DNA from: Gardnerella swidsinskii
GTDB taxonomy: Bacteria > Actinomycetota > Actinomycetes > Actinomycetales > Bifidobacteriaceae
Direction of reading: 5' to 3'
Assembly (NCBI RefSeq): GCF_003397705.1
Contig: NZ_QJVB01000004.1
Span: forward strand, 1 to 64,000
Length of the DNA: 64,000 nucleotides
Below the pieces are notes generated by a model, which worked only from the letters and a program-made list of their open reading frames with translations, made no database searches and had not been told where the DNA came from. This document shows positions 44,259 to 52,709 of the stretch, one piece after another. A program made the translations under genes and the position numbers. Position 1 is the stretch's first letter; each line of letters opens with the position of its first letter.

Positions 44259-44825
44259 ATGTTGAATAAGAAGGCTATCGCCGCATTCGCTGCTGGCGCA
44301 ACTTTGCTTTCCGGTCTCGCTTTCGCGGCTCCAGCTTTCGCTGAGGGTGCCGGTGATCAGACTACTCCAAAGACTGATCAGACTACTCCAAAGAATGATC
44401 AGACTGCTCCAAAGAATGATCAGACTGCTAACGATGATGATAATTGGCTCTATGAGACTGAGGACCCTGGTGCTCTTGCTGATCGTTTGAATGCTGAGAA
44501 GGCTGCTAAGGTTGCGGCTGACGAGAAAGATAAGTATGAGCATACTCCATTTGGCAATATGGACACGGATTACAAGAAGTGTGTGAAGCTTTACGGTGAA
44601 GATGCTCTCGAGTGCAAAGCTGTCGCTGACTACCTCAAGCGTCATGGTCAGAAGGTTGATGACAAGGCTAACGACAAGAAGTCTGATAAGAAGTCTGAAG
44701 CTAAGAAGTCTTCCGAGAAGAAGGCTGCTCCATTGGCTAAGACCGGTGCTGCTGTAGCTTTGGCTGCTGTTGCTGCTTCTGTGCTTGCTGGCATGGGTGT
44801 TGCTCTTCGCAAGATCCGTCACTAA
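44259..44825 (+). CDS. Small exported protein with LPXTG-like (LAKTG) anchor
   Basis: This 188-residue protein has a signal peptide (KKAIAAFAAGATLLSGLAFAAPAFA), a short repeat region DQTTPKT/DQTTPKN/DQTAPKN made by 21-bp tandem units at 44355-44417, a charged helical middle with two Cys, a Lys/Ser-rich stalk, and LAKTG followed by a helix and RKIRH tail. LAKTG departs from LPXTG at position 2, so sortase anchoring is probable but not certain. No named family was recognised. Codon use suggests high expression. GAAAGGAAAA precedes the ATG. Confidence 0.8.
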   Translation: MLNKKAIAAFAAGATLLSGLAFAAPAFAEGAGDQTTPKTDQTTPKNDQTAPKNDQTANDDDNWLYETEDPGALADRLNAEKAAKVAADEKDKYEHTPFGNMDTDYKKCVKLYGEDALECKAVADYLKRHGQKVDDKANDKKSDKKSEAKKSSEKKAAPLAKTGAAVALAAVAASVLAGMGVALRKIRH

Positions 44826-44864
44826 GCTTTTAGCACATTAAGTGTGTTGATTGTTTAATGATTT

Positions 44865-44898
44865 GTGAGCGCACTGTATGTGAGTATGGTGCGCTCAC
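44865..44898 (+). terminator. Hairpin after the LAKTG gene
   Basis: GTGAGCGCAC (44865-44874) pairs perfectly with GTGCGCTCAC (44889-44898). The T run is weak. Confidence 0.65.
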
Positions 44899-45091
44899 TT
44901 GTTAAATCTTTCACTCAACGTGCTGCGAATGCTGTTTAGTGTTTTGTGGCGGGTTTGCTTTCGGGCTTTTGCATGATTCTACTGTTTTGCCAAATCTCTT
45001 TCTTCACGGTAGTGTTGTGCGCTGGTTTTCGGGGGCGTGACTGTTGAGTGTTTGGCTGGCTTGTTTGTTAGGGAAACGAGTCGGTTTTGTT

Positions 45092-45140
45092 AAAGGGCTT
45101 GGGTTTGGTGCTACTAGGGGCATCAGTCTCCAAGCCCTTT
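45092..45140 (+). other. Strong hairpin in a 625-bp gene-free stretch
   Basis: AAAGGGCTTGG (45092-45102) pairs perfectly with CCAAGCCCTTT (45130-45140) and is followed by C/T-rich DNA. No reading frame is seen between 44826 and 45450. It may end a non-coding transcript or a long 3' UTR; there is no direct evidence for either. Confidence 0.5.
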
Positions 45141-45194
45141 CTTCGTATGTGTCTGCTTGCTGACTGTACTATTGCTAGATGTTGTTGTTGCGAT

Positions 45195-45232
45195 GCGACC
45201 AAAACGACTCAGCTGTGAGTAGTTTATGTCGC
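45195..45232 (+). repeat. GCGACC...GTCGC palindromic element, copy 1
   Basis: A segment of about 38 bp starts with GCGACCAAAAC and ends with GTGAGTAGTTTATGTCGC. Two more copies lie at 46996-47033 and 47048-47088. Confidence 0.7.
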
Positions 45233-45450
45233 CTGCGCTTTTAGTGACCAACTTGTCTAGCGGTTCACTTGCTTACTCATCTGCTCACTAATCTACACAT
45301 CTATCTACTTATATAATTAACCATCCTCCAACAAGCATATTTACTCTTCCTGCTTCTCATGTTCTTTTTTATACTTGAATCATTAAATAAAAAATAAATA
45401 GTTTTGTTAAATTTGTGTTGGGCTATTTTGGTTGTGGATGGGGGTGTTTT

Positions 45451-46341
45451 ATGTTAAAGACAGAGCAACTTATAGATAAACTAAAAAGTAAGGGTGTTGC
45501 TTTTCAAGAATGTACAGTTGAGGATGCTGTTTCATTTTTGAATGAGCATAATTATTATGTTAAAGTTACTGCCTATAAGGCAAATTTTCATAAGCATAAT
45601 GGTAAATATGTGGGTCTTGATTTTATGGCTCTAAAAGATTTATCTACTATTGATATGTATTTACGACGTTGGATTATTAGTGCAAGTCTTAGCATGGAAC
45701 ATTCTTTAAAAGTCAATATATTAAAAGATATACAAGAAAAAAATATTGATGAATTCAATATAGTAAGTGAATATATTGCAAAATATCCTCGTATTATAAC
45801 AGAGCTTGATAATAGACGATCTACTGCGTATGTGAAAACCCTATTGGGTAAGTATAATCACCCTAATTATCCTATATATGTTTTTCTAGAAGTGATTCCA
45901 TTTGGAGAATTCGTTAATTTTTATAAGTATTACTGTGCAAAGTATGAATATGATGGATTTAATTGTACATTGCTGGACAATATAAGAAATATACGGAATG
46001 CTGCAGCTCATAGCAATTGTGTTATTCATGATTTAACAAATAAAGCTGGGTTTTACAATAATTATTTAGTTTCTCGAGTTGTTAAGTTGTTGGCAGGTGT
46101 GAAAAAGAGAACTATTCAAGACAGGTTGAAAAATAAATGCGTGCAAGATTTTATTTCGCTGCTTATTGCGGTGGATGATGTTATAAAGAGTGAGGATTTA
46201 AAGAATCATTGTTTACAGGAAATCAAGGAATTGTTTGACGGTAGGATGGTTAGGAATAAGGATTTGTACAAGTCGTCTACGTCATTGCAGCAGATGTATA
46301 TTTTTTGTAAAGAGATTGTACATAATGTACAGCCATCATAG
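45451..46341 (+). CDS. Abi-family (HEPN-type) protein
   Basis: This protein of 296 residues belongs to the Abi_2 (AbiD/AbiF-like) group: N-terminal LKTEQLIDKLKSKGVAF and NYYVKVTAYKANF, and the HEPN RNase motif R-x4-H as Arg182-His187 (IRNAAAHSN). Such proteins act in abortive infection or as toxins cleaving RNA. ATG 45451 is chosen over one 36 bp upstream whose added residues have no match. The DNA is very AT-rich, which suggests transfer. It is closed by the terminator at 46378. Confidence 0.82.
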   Translation: MLKTEQLIDKLKSKGVAFQECTVEDAVSFLNEHNYYVKVTAYKANFHKHNGKYVGLDFMALKDLSTIDMYLRRWIISASLSMEHSLKVNILKDIQEKNIDEFNIVSEYIAKYPRIITELDNRRSTAYVKTLLGKYNHPNYPIYVFLEVIPFGEFVNFYKYYCAKYEYDGFNCTLLDNIRNIRNAAAHSNCVIHDLTNKAGFYNNYLVSRVVKLLAGVKKRTIQDRLKNKCVQDFISLLIAVDDVIKSEDLKNHCLQEIKELFDGRMVRNKDLYKSSTSLQQMYIFCKEIVHNVQPS

Positions 46342-46377
46342 TAATTTATTAAATACGATTTGAAAACGAAAGTTTTG

Positions 46378-46411
46378 CGGGCGATGCATTTATGCGTCGC
46401 CCGATTTTTTT
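46378..46411 (+). terminator. Terminator between the Abi and Panacea genes
   Basis: CGGGCGATGCAT (46378-46389) pairs with ATGCGTCGCCCG (46392-46403) with one G-T pair, then seven T's. Confidence 0.85.
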
Positions 46412-46457
46412 CTGATTACATCTGAATTAGTTAGTGGTATTTTTGCTGGAGGTGCGT

Positions 46458-46919
46458 ATGACAACAATCTTTAATGTGGCAGCGTACATCCTTGATATTA
46501 CTGGAACTATTACCACTATGAAGCTGCAGAAGCTAGCTTACTATTCGCAAGCGTATTCTTTGGCTGCTACTGGGCATCCGTTATTTAACGAGGATTTTCA
46601 GGCATGGAGGAATGGTCCTGTTTGCCCAGAATTATTTGCATTGCATCGCGGTAAGTTTTTGATTCGTAAAGGTGAGCTTGTACTTCCCAATACTGAGAAA
46701 CTTCAGGATAATTCTTTAACAGATGTCCAAAAGATTCTTGTGGAAAAGGTATGCGAAAAGTTTGCTGGATATTCTGGTAGTGATTTGAGTGCTATGACAC
46801 ATAGTGAAGATCCATGGAAGAATGCTTATGATGCTACTAATAGTTCGGCAATATGCGTTCAAAAAATTACTAAAGATTCTTTGAAAGATTACTATTCAAC
46901 TCATAATTTTTTGCGGTAA
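46458..46919 (+). CDS. Panacea (SocA/DUF4065-type) antitoxin-like protein
   Basis: This protein of 153 residues has the family pattern FNVAAYILDITGTITTMKLQKLAYYSQAYSLAATGHPLFNEDFQAW with RNGPVCPELFALHRGKF. Panacea-domain proteins neutralise many unrelated toxins, usually encoded next to them. Here the neighbour is the HEPN-type Abi gene, but a terminator lies between the two. It is the intact paralogue of 41139-41590. The start is set at ATG 46458 after GGAGGTGCGT. Confidence 0.82.
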   Translation: MTTIFNVAAYILDITGTITTMKLQKLAYYSQAYSLAATGHPLFNEDFQAWRNGPVCPELFALHRGKFLIRKGELVLPNTEKLQDNSLTDVQKILVEKVCEKFAGYSGSDLSAMTHSEDPWKNAYDATNSSAICVQKITKDSLKDYYSTHNFLR

Positions 46920-46995
46920 GCGCTGCGTAGTAGGAGATGTGCAGTAAGAGCTGCATTTTCGATATGTAATACACTTCTACTTATGTGTTGTCTAA

Positions 46996-47088
46996 GCGAC
47001 CAAAACAGCACGTGCGTGAGTAGTTTAGGTCGCCTACGCAAGAAAATCCGGTCTAAACATCACGCGCGCGAGTAGTTTAGGCCGCGCG
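46996..47088 (+). repeat. GCGACC...GTCGC palindromic elements, copies 2 and 3
   Basis: Copies at 46996-47033 and 47048-47088 share GTGAGTAGTTTAGGTCGC (or CGAGTAGTTTAGGCCGC) with 45195-45232. Each half-matches its own reverse complement. They sit just before the convergent end of the regulator gene. Confidence 0.65.
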
Positions 47089-47111
47089 TCTTTATTGTCG
47101 TGCACTTCGTC

Positions 47112-48473
47112 TTAGTGCGAATCACGAATTCTGCCAATTGTTATAGCTGTTTGCAGCACATAAGCGGCGCGCGGATCCGTAGCATCCCATCCTGTAGTTT
47201 GCGCAACTTTACGTAAACGGTAACGAACAGTATTTGGATGCACATTAAGTTCGTGTGCTGTTTGGTCAAGAGCTCCACCAAAGCGTAAGAACATGTCAAT
47301 AGTTTCCAGAGTCGGATCGTCATGATTGTAAGGAGCCAAACTTTGATACACCTTGTTGTAAAGAGTATCAAAAGCTGTGGCATCGCCAATAAGCGCTCGT
47401 TCTGGAAGCAAATCATCTGTGTGAATGATTTGCGGCAAATGCTTTACTGCTGGAGCAACAGCAATCGCGGCAAGAGTAGCAGTAAGAGCGGAAGAAATCT
47501 GCTCAACGCCTTCAACCATGCTGCTAACACAAATCGTCTTATGAGAATTCTCAAAAACTTTGCACAGCTTCTCTAAAGCCTGATCGCTAGGATTTTCGCG
47601 CACAGCAAGCAGAATAATATGAGAAGGCGCTGCAAAAGTAGAAGAATTTTTCGTAGATGCTGATATCAGTGCTTGCGTTTTTTGCCAAGCTCCCGTAATG
47701 CGCTGCAAAGCACTACTTTGTGTGCGCTCAACTATTGCATCATACGCATTGCAACTACCAAGCTGTGGCCAAATATTTCGACGCAAAGTGTCAGTGTTAT
47801 CAGGTGGAATATCTGGTGCTGGCTTGCGATTTGGTCCGTCATCTGGCTTAATTGCAGTGCCGAAAGTTCCTGCAATAACAATAACTTTTGGCGAATCTGA
47901 CCATTGAAGTAAATGCATGAAAGCGTCAATACGAGCGTCTGCAATACCATTCATTAAACACGTGGCAATAATCGAGTGTAATTGCAAGCGCATCGCCGCG
48001 TCAAAAACTTGGCCATCACGATTGTCGAAAATTCTAAGCGGTTCCGAGCTAGTTGATTTTTGCGCGCTGGGCAATGGAGTAAAACTCGGTGAATTATTAC
48101 CTTTAGTATTTTCAGAAGATTGACTTGAATGACTCGAACGACTTTGATTTGATGAAAGACGATGCCACAAGTGGTGTTTGTGCTTTTCTTCGTTTTCTTG
48201 CTCTGCTTTAGATTGCTTTGCTGTAGAAGAGCTTTCTTGATCATTTGATACAGCGTTTACTTGCGTTTTGTTTAACTGTTGATTTTCAAGAGAATTGGCA
48301 ATATTAGAATCCTCCGCGTGCTTTTCTGCTGCCTGTACGCTTGCTAGTATCGAAAGAAAATCGTTACTAAGTAAGCTGTTTCCTGCAAGTTTATCTTCAT
48401 AATTTTCTTCGGACATAACAGAAGAAGCAGCGCTGCTATCTTGCGCAAACTGAGGTGTATTCTTCTCGTCCAT
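47112..48473 (-). CDS. PucR/CdaR-type transcriptional regulator (FasR-like)
   Basis: This 453-residue protein has the C-terminal PucR helix-turn-helix (NVHPNTVRYRLRKVAQTTGWD, about 410-432) preceded by the family's helical DTLYNKVYQSLAPYNHDDPTLETIDMFLRFGGALDQTA. The middle (150-350) is a sensor-like region without ligand assignment. The first 140 residues are Ser/Gln/Glu-rich and probably disordered. In Streptomyces a PucR-type protein, FasR, activates fatty-acid synthesis genes. The proximity to birA, bioY, the carboxylase and fas makes the same role plausible. AAAGG precedes the ATG. Confidence 0.82.
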   Translation of the reverse strand: MDEKNTPQFAQDSSAASSVMSEENYEDKLAGNSLLSNDFLSILASVQAAEKHAEDSNIANSLENQQLNKTQVNAVSNDQESSSTAKQSKAEQENEEKHKHHLWHRLSSNQSRSSHSSQSSENTKGNNSPSFTPLPSAQKSTSSEPLRIFDNRDGQVFDAAMRLQLHSIIATCLMNGIADARIDAFMHLLQWSDSPKVIVIAGTFGTAIKPDDGPNRKPAPDIPPDNTDTLRRNIWPQLGSCNAYDAIVERTQSSALQRITGAWQKTQALISASTKNSSTFAAPSHIILLAVRENPSDQALEKLCKVFENSHKTICVSSMVEGVEQISSALTATLAAIAVAPAVKHLPQIIHTDDLLPERALIGDATAFDTLYNKVYQSLAPYNHDDPTLETIDMFLRFGGALDQTAHELNVHPNTVRYRLRKVAQTTGWDATDPRAAYVLQTAITIGRIRDSH

Positions 48474-48488
48474 CTTATGCCTTTGATC

Positions 48489-50519
48489 CTAACATTCTCT
48501 ACTATTATAGCGCGATTGAGTAAAAGTATCTCGCCAAAAAGTAAGTGCTACAAAGCAGAAAACAAAAGCTAACGGTAGCATGTGTCGCTCAAAATTATTA
48601 GCTGGAGCAAGAATCATAACTCCAACCAGCAAGGCAAGTGGAATGTGCCATAACAATGTGCGCCAACGGCGAAGAATAATTTCTGCAACACCAATAAGTA
48701 GTGTAAAAATAACGAAAGTATTTCCGTGAATTGGCCAACTTAAAACAGGAATATCACTAAACGTGCTAATATCTTCTGCAAATTTAGTTCGCCACTTAGG
48801 ATTCCAATATTTAATCCAATCAGATTTGTGTATGCTGTCAGTGTCTATGTAATATTCTGGCCCAACATACGGGCGGTCAAAAATATCAAAGTATCCGTAA
48901 GTCTTCGCAAGAAAAGCGTCAGTTGCAACGAGTGGACTATGCGTAATCATTTGCCACCAAGCGAAATCTAATTTACGAATATTATCTTTAGTAACGTATC
49001 GCCAACGATAACTCACTTTTTTAGACTGCAATCCGGAAGATTTCACAGGGTCTGCGTCATAAGGTTTGTATGCTTCTGCAGTTTGATCCAGATTAAAAAT
49101 TGGTGCAATAATGCGCTTTGCACTACGCGGTATGCTATGCGGATCGAGCTTAGCTATACGTGCAATTTGTTGTAACTGAATGCCGCGACTCTCAATAGGA
49201 TCGCCGCTAATAATAGCACCGCTCGAAATAAGCATAATTAACGAGCCGTGAATCACAACGATTGGAAGCAAAATTCCGCAAACCCACAAACGCCAGCGTT
49301 TGCGCTCAAAAATAATCAAAAGCACGAATTGAACAACCAGAATATACCAAGCGTATTTTGCAGCAATAAGCATTACGCACACTGAAACAATTAATTCCAA
49401 AACAGTGTGAAGTCTAGGCTTTTGCGCATTTGGCTTTGTGCTAGGTGTATTTTTAGTGTCCTTCGCATGATAGCAATTAGTTAACTCGTAATTTATACCA
49501 AACCACCAAACAAAAGCGAACGCAAAAAGCGGAGATTTTGTAAGCGCAATAGTTGAGCACAACACAAGCGGATTAAGTAAAAACATAAGCAGAATAACGA
49601 ATCTTGCAAAAGTTGTTGTGCTGCAATTTGTTGAGCTAGATTCTGCATCAAGCCAAGGTTTGTTTAAGAAGCGGTGTGCTGTTGCAGAAACGCACCATGC
49701 TGCAAATACAAATTGTGCAAAGGCAAGAAGTGCAATTCCAGCGTCGTTTGAGTCGGTAAAGTATCTGGAGACTGCTGTTGTTGCGCCATAAATAACAGTT
49801 AGAACAATGTTGTGCTGATCTGTTAAATAAGTTGGATAAGTTGGCCACAAGTAGTGCGCAGTTGGGTAAATATCCATTGGGACAAAGCTAAAGAAGCCGA
49901 TATAAGGCTGATCTAAGCCTGTAATTTTATTCCAAGTCCAACTGTACTCGCGAATTTGCGAGCATATATCTGCACCGTATGCGGCAAGTAACGTAGCTGG
50001 AACCCAAATCCAGCCCACGAAAAAAGTAAGAAGTAGGTTTCTTCTGTTGCGAGTGGAGTGGTTAATGAACCATTTAGCGCAATTAAAAAATAGTTTTGCA
50101 AATTTTAAAAGAAAATGCGAAATATTGCGGAAAATAGTGTGTTTAGTAGTAAATTTTTGTAATTTTGACTGTTTTTTATTTTCGCTATTTTTTCTTAACG
50201 CAATTGATTTTATTAATTTCGTAAAACGTTGATATTTAGGCAAAAACTTTTTATTTTTACCGTAGTAAATAAGCGCAGTCAGTATTAATGCGTATATTAT
50301 GAAGGCAGCAACGAAAATAAAAGCATTAACCAACGAAAAATCAGCGATTGATCCTAAATGAACTTTAATATCTTGACTGCGGAAAATTGGTCCCAAGCTA
50401 GTGCAAAAAGCAAGTACAAAGCATAGCAAAGCAGCAAGAGTGTAATCTAAAAAACGTGCTACAACTGCACGCAATTTGCGCGGCTTTTCGTACTGCGTTT
50501 TGCGACGTATGCGCTCCAT
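48489..50519 (-). CDS. Large polytopic membrane protein (DUF6020-like)
   Basis: This 676-residue protein has about a dozen membrane helices, a Lys/Asn-rich cytoplasmic loop near 90-165 and a long extracytoplasmic region (about 430-580) with many aromatic residues. The architecture resembles membrane glycosyltransferases of the GT-C type. I associate it with the uncharacterised DUF6020 family from memory, not from a search. Its start lies 102 bp from the divergent birA start. It is 15 bp upstream of the PucR-type gene, so the two are probably co-transcribed. Confidence 0.7.
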   Translation of the reverse strand: MERIRRKTQYEKPRKLRAVVARFLDYTLAALLCFVLAFCTSLGPIFRSQDIKVHLGSIADFSLVNAFIFVAAFIIYALILTALIYYGKNKKFLPKYQRFTKLIKSIALRKNSENKKQSKLQKFTTKHTIFRNISHFLLKFAKLFFNCAKWFINHSTRNRRNLLLTFFVGWIWVPATLLAAYGADICSQIREYSWTWNKITGLDQPYIGFFSFVPMDIYPTAHYLWPTYPTYLTDQHNIVLTVIYGATTAVSRYFTDSNDAGIALLAFAQFVFAAWCVSATAHRFLNKPWLDAESSSTNCSTTTFARFVILLMFLLNPLVLCSTIALTKSPLFAFAFVWWFGINYELTNCYHAKDTKNTPSTKPNAQKPRLHTVLELIVSVCVMLIAAKYAWYILVVQFVLLIIFERKRWRLWVCGILLPIVVIHGSLIMLISSGAIISGDPIESRGIQLQQIARIAKLDPHSIPRSAKRIIAPIFNLDQTAEAYKPYDADPVKSSGLQSKKVSYRWRYVTKDNIRKLDFAWWQMITHSPLVATDAFLAKTYGYFDIFDRPYVGPEYYIDTDSIHKSDWIKYWNPKWRTKFAEDISTFSDIPVLSWPIHGNTFVIFTLLIGVAEIILRRWRTLLWHIPLALLVGVMILAPANNFERHMLPLAFVFCFVALTFWRDTFTQSRYNSREC

Positions 50520-50597
50520 GTGTTAACACCTGCTTAATTGATGCTCAGCTACTTTGTTTGCTATTGCGCGCAAAACATGCAATGACGCGCGCAAAAA

Positions 50598-50603
50598 TAT
50601 AAT
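50598..50603 (+). promoter_or_regulatory. Possible -10 box of birA
   Basis: TATAAT lies 18 bp before the birA ATG, and no Shine-Dalgarno sequence is visible, so the mRNA leader is very short or absent. Confidence 0.5.
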
Positions 50604-50621
50604 CTGATGTAAATTATACAT

Positions 50622-51524
50622 ATGACTATTTTTTCTTCGCAAAGTGTGGCATTGATGCCGCAGACCTCAGAAGTAGCAGATCTGGTAAAATATTTCGCAA
50701 TTACAGATTCTACGCAAAATATTGCGCGAGAAATGATACAAAAAGGCGAAATAATCGCGCGAGATGACGGAAAGCCAGCAATAGTTGCGATTGTGGCAGA
50801 CGAGCAAACAGCAGGAAGAGGACGATTAGGGCGTGCGTGGGTAAGCCGTGCGGGAGAAAGCTTTTTAGTTTCATTCGTAACGTTGCTGCCGAAGTCAATT
50901 GTTATGGACGCAAGTCACAATGGGTGGCTGCCTATTATTGCAGGGCTTGCAGCGCGTGACGCACTTCTAGAAACGTTTAAAGAGTGCGGAAGCTCGCCGA
51001 TGCACGGTGATGCTTGCGCGATAAAACTTAAATGGCCTAACGACGTGTTTTTGCACGATTGTAAAGAAGGCGGAATATTAACAGAAATTGTAGCTGATCC
51101 AAGCAAAGATGATGTTGTTGGAGTAATTTTTGGAATCGGATTGAACTTGTGTGTGCCTAAAGAAGTGCTGCCAATTAAAATGGCAACTTCGCTGCAAATG
51201 CATATGACTGATTTGCCGGAAGCTAAAGAATTGCGTGATACGATTGCTGCGAAAATCGTTACTGGATTGCGTTCTAGACTTGGTGATTTTATGCGCGATT
51301 ATCCAAGCAACGCTGCAGATTTGCTTCAAGAAGTAAATGGTGTGTGTTGGACTCTTGGGCGCGAAGTTAACGTGCATCCAGTTGACGGAAGCGTGGTGAC
51401 AGGAACTGCTGTGCGGCTTGGAGAAGATGCGTCGCTTACGATTCGTGAGGCATCTGGCGAGGAAATTGTGGTAAAAAGTGGCGATGTGCACGCGGTTGCG
51501 TATGAAGCGCGACGACATGCTTGA
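50622..51524 (+). CDS. birA: Biotin--[acetyl-CoA-carboxylase] ligase
   Basis: This 300-residue enzyme attaches biotin to the carboxylase alpha subunit. The catalytic domain shows DEQTAGRGRLGRAWVS (biotin-AMP loop), KLKWPNDVFL, GGILTEIV and FGIGLNL. It lacks the N-terminal DNA-binding domain of E. coli BirA, so it is the mono-functional class. The last codons (ARRHA and stop) come from the dispersed repeat that starts near 51508, so the repeat has probably replaced the original end. Confidence 0.93.
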   Translation: MTIFSSQSVALMPQTSEVADLVKYFAITDSTQNIAREMIQKGEIIARDDGKPAIVAIVADEQTAGRGRLGRAWVSRAGESFLVSFVTLLPKSIVMDASHNGWLPIIAGLAARDALLETFKECGSSPMHGDACAIKLKWPNDVFLHDCKEGGILTEIVADPSKDDVVGVIFGIGLNLCVPKEVLPIKMATSLQMHMTDLPEAKELRDTIAAKIVTGLRSRLGDFMRDYPSNAADLLQEVNGVCWTLGREVNVHPVDGSVVTGTAVRLGEDASLTIREASGEEIVVKSGDVHAVAYEARRHA

Positions 51525-51723
51525 GCGCTGCGATTTAGCGCGCGAAAGCAACTCGGAGCGCCGAGCTTGCTTAGAGTTGAAAGCACGGTGTGCTTTCAAC
51601 GCAAGCGAGGTCTGCCTTCGTCTCGATTGACGAAGGCAGGGCAGATTCGCGTGGTAGTTCATTAGTAATTCGGCTGTGATTGGCGTGCGCTGACGACATG
51701 CTTGAGCTCAGCAGCGAGCGCTT
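51508..51723 (+). repeat. Dispersed hairpin repeat, copy 3
   Basis: Starting inside birA, this copy carries the central stem at 51576-51600 (GTTGAAAGCAC / GGT / GTGCTTTCAAC), a second perfect stem at 51612-51639 (CTGCCTTCGTC / GACGAAGGCAG), and the terminal CAGCAGCGAGCGCTTA (about 51708-51723) that matches the end of copy 1. Compared with copy 2, both sides of the central stem have changed together. Confidence 0.8.
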
Positions 51724-51789
51724 AAAGCGCAAGCGTCAGCTGTTTGCTAGTTATCTCAGTCAAAGAGCAAGTGCGCGGCAATCTTATAC

Positions 51790-51833
51790 AAAACGGCATT
51801 CCTTTTACAGTCGTGTAAAGGAAATGCCGTTTT
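51790..51833. terminator. Bidirectional terminator between birA and bioY
   Basis: AAAACGGCATT plus CCTTTTACA pair with TGTAAAGGAAATGCCGTTTT. T runs are present on both strands, so it can serve both convergent genes. Confidence 0.9.
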
Positions 51834-51853
51834 TCTGCAATATAACGTTTCTG

Positions 51854-52504
51854 TTACGCGCGCTTTTTGTTAAGTGCGTTGTACAAGCCGGAGCAAGCTG
51901 CGCTCGCAACAAAAGCCTTAATCAAATCGCCAATCATGAAGATAATCAAGGTTGCGGCGGCAGTTGAAAGTGGCATGCCAGTTAGGTAGCTTTGACCGAA
52001 AATGCCGAATGCGTAAATCACGATCGTGCCGATTATAGAAGCTACAGAGTAAGTGCAGAAGCGTGCGAAAGTCTTCTTAAAGGAGTTTTCTGGCATCATT
52101 GCGTCAAGAGCTACGTCAAATACGCGCTTCAAAGCTGCGGTTGCAGCAACGCCAAAAATGAAACCAGCTAAGAATCCTGCAGTAGGGCCAACAAAAACAG
52201 CCCAGCCGCCCTTAAAGCCAGCAAACACAGGCAAACCTGCTGCGCCAACAGCAAGATACATAACCACAGAAGCTACGCCTTCGCGCCAGCTCAACGTTAA
52301 ACCAATAATGCACAAAACAAGAGTTTGCAACGTAATAGGCACAGGAGTAATAGGAAGATAAATTGCGCCTGCCATAGTAGAAAGAGCCAAAAGCACAGTG
52401 AGAAGCGCTGGCTTTGCAAGCCATGCTGCAGCTACTTTCAACTTATTCGCAACGTTTGAATTTGCTGATGCTGTTGTTGCATTATTTTGATTTATGTTAG
52501 TCAT
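51854..52504 (-). CDS. bioY: Biotin transporter BioY
   Basis: This 216-residue substrate-binding membrane subunit of an ECF-type biotin importer has six helices and the family segments LPITPVPITLQTLVLCIIGLTLSWREG and GPTAGFLAGFIFG. No EcfA/EcfT genes are in the window, so it either uses a shared module elsewhere or works alone. The setting next to birA and the biotin-dependent carboxylase supports the call; biotin synthesis genes are absent here. Confidence 0.94.
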   Translation of the reverse strand: MTNINQNNATTASANSNVANKLKVAAAWLAKPALLTVLLALSTMAGAIYLPITPVPITLQTLVLCIIGLTLSWREGVASVVMYLAVGAAGLPVFAGFKGGWAVFVGPTAGFLAGFIFGVAATAALKRVFDVALDAMMPENSFKKTFARFCTYSVASIIGTIVIYAFGIFGQSYLTGMPLSTAAATLIIFMIGDLIKAFVASAACSGLYNALNKKRA

Positions 52505-52709
52505 GAAAACCTTCTTTTGGTTATTTCCGGTTCGCCGTTTGCAGCTAATAGGTTGTCAATTAAACGGTTTTGCCGGTTGTTTTCCGTTTCGCTAATCACA
52601 TTACGTGTTATAAAAATCATGTGCATTGGAGAAGTGTACAAAATTTTGCTCTAGCTTTTGTGTATGTCGACTCATCCGTAAACGCAACTTTTCTAATATC
52701 TTGTAACGT
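52505..52709. promoter_or_regulatory. Divergent promoter region bioY / acyl-CoA carboxylase
   Basis: This 205-bp gap holds both promoters. For the carboxylase, TAATAT (52694-52699) lies 10 bp before the ATG at 52710 and no Shine-Dalgarno is visible, which points to a leaderless mRNA. Short AACCGG/CCGGTT-like repeats occur at about 52525-52590; no known biotin-regulator box was recognised. Confidence 0.5.

Noticed and set aside
52525..52590. Repeated AACCGG/CCGGTT-like motifs as a biotin-regulator operator
   Set aside because: They do not fit the BirA or BioR/BioQ boxes I know, and the birA gene here lacks a DNA-binding domain.
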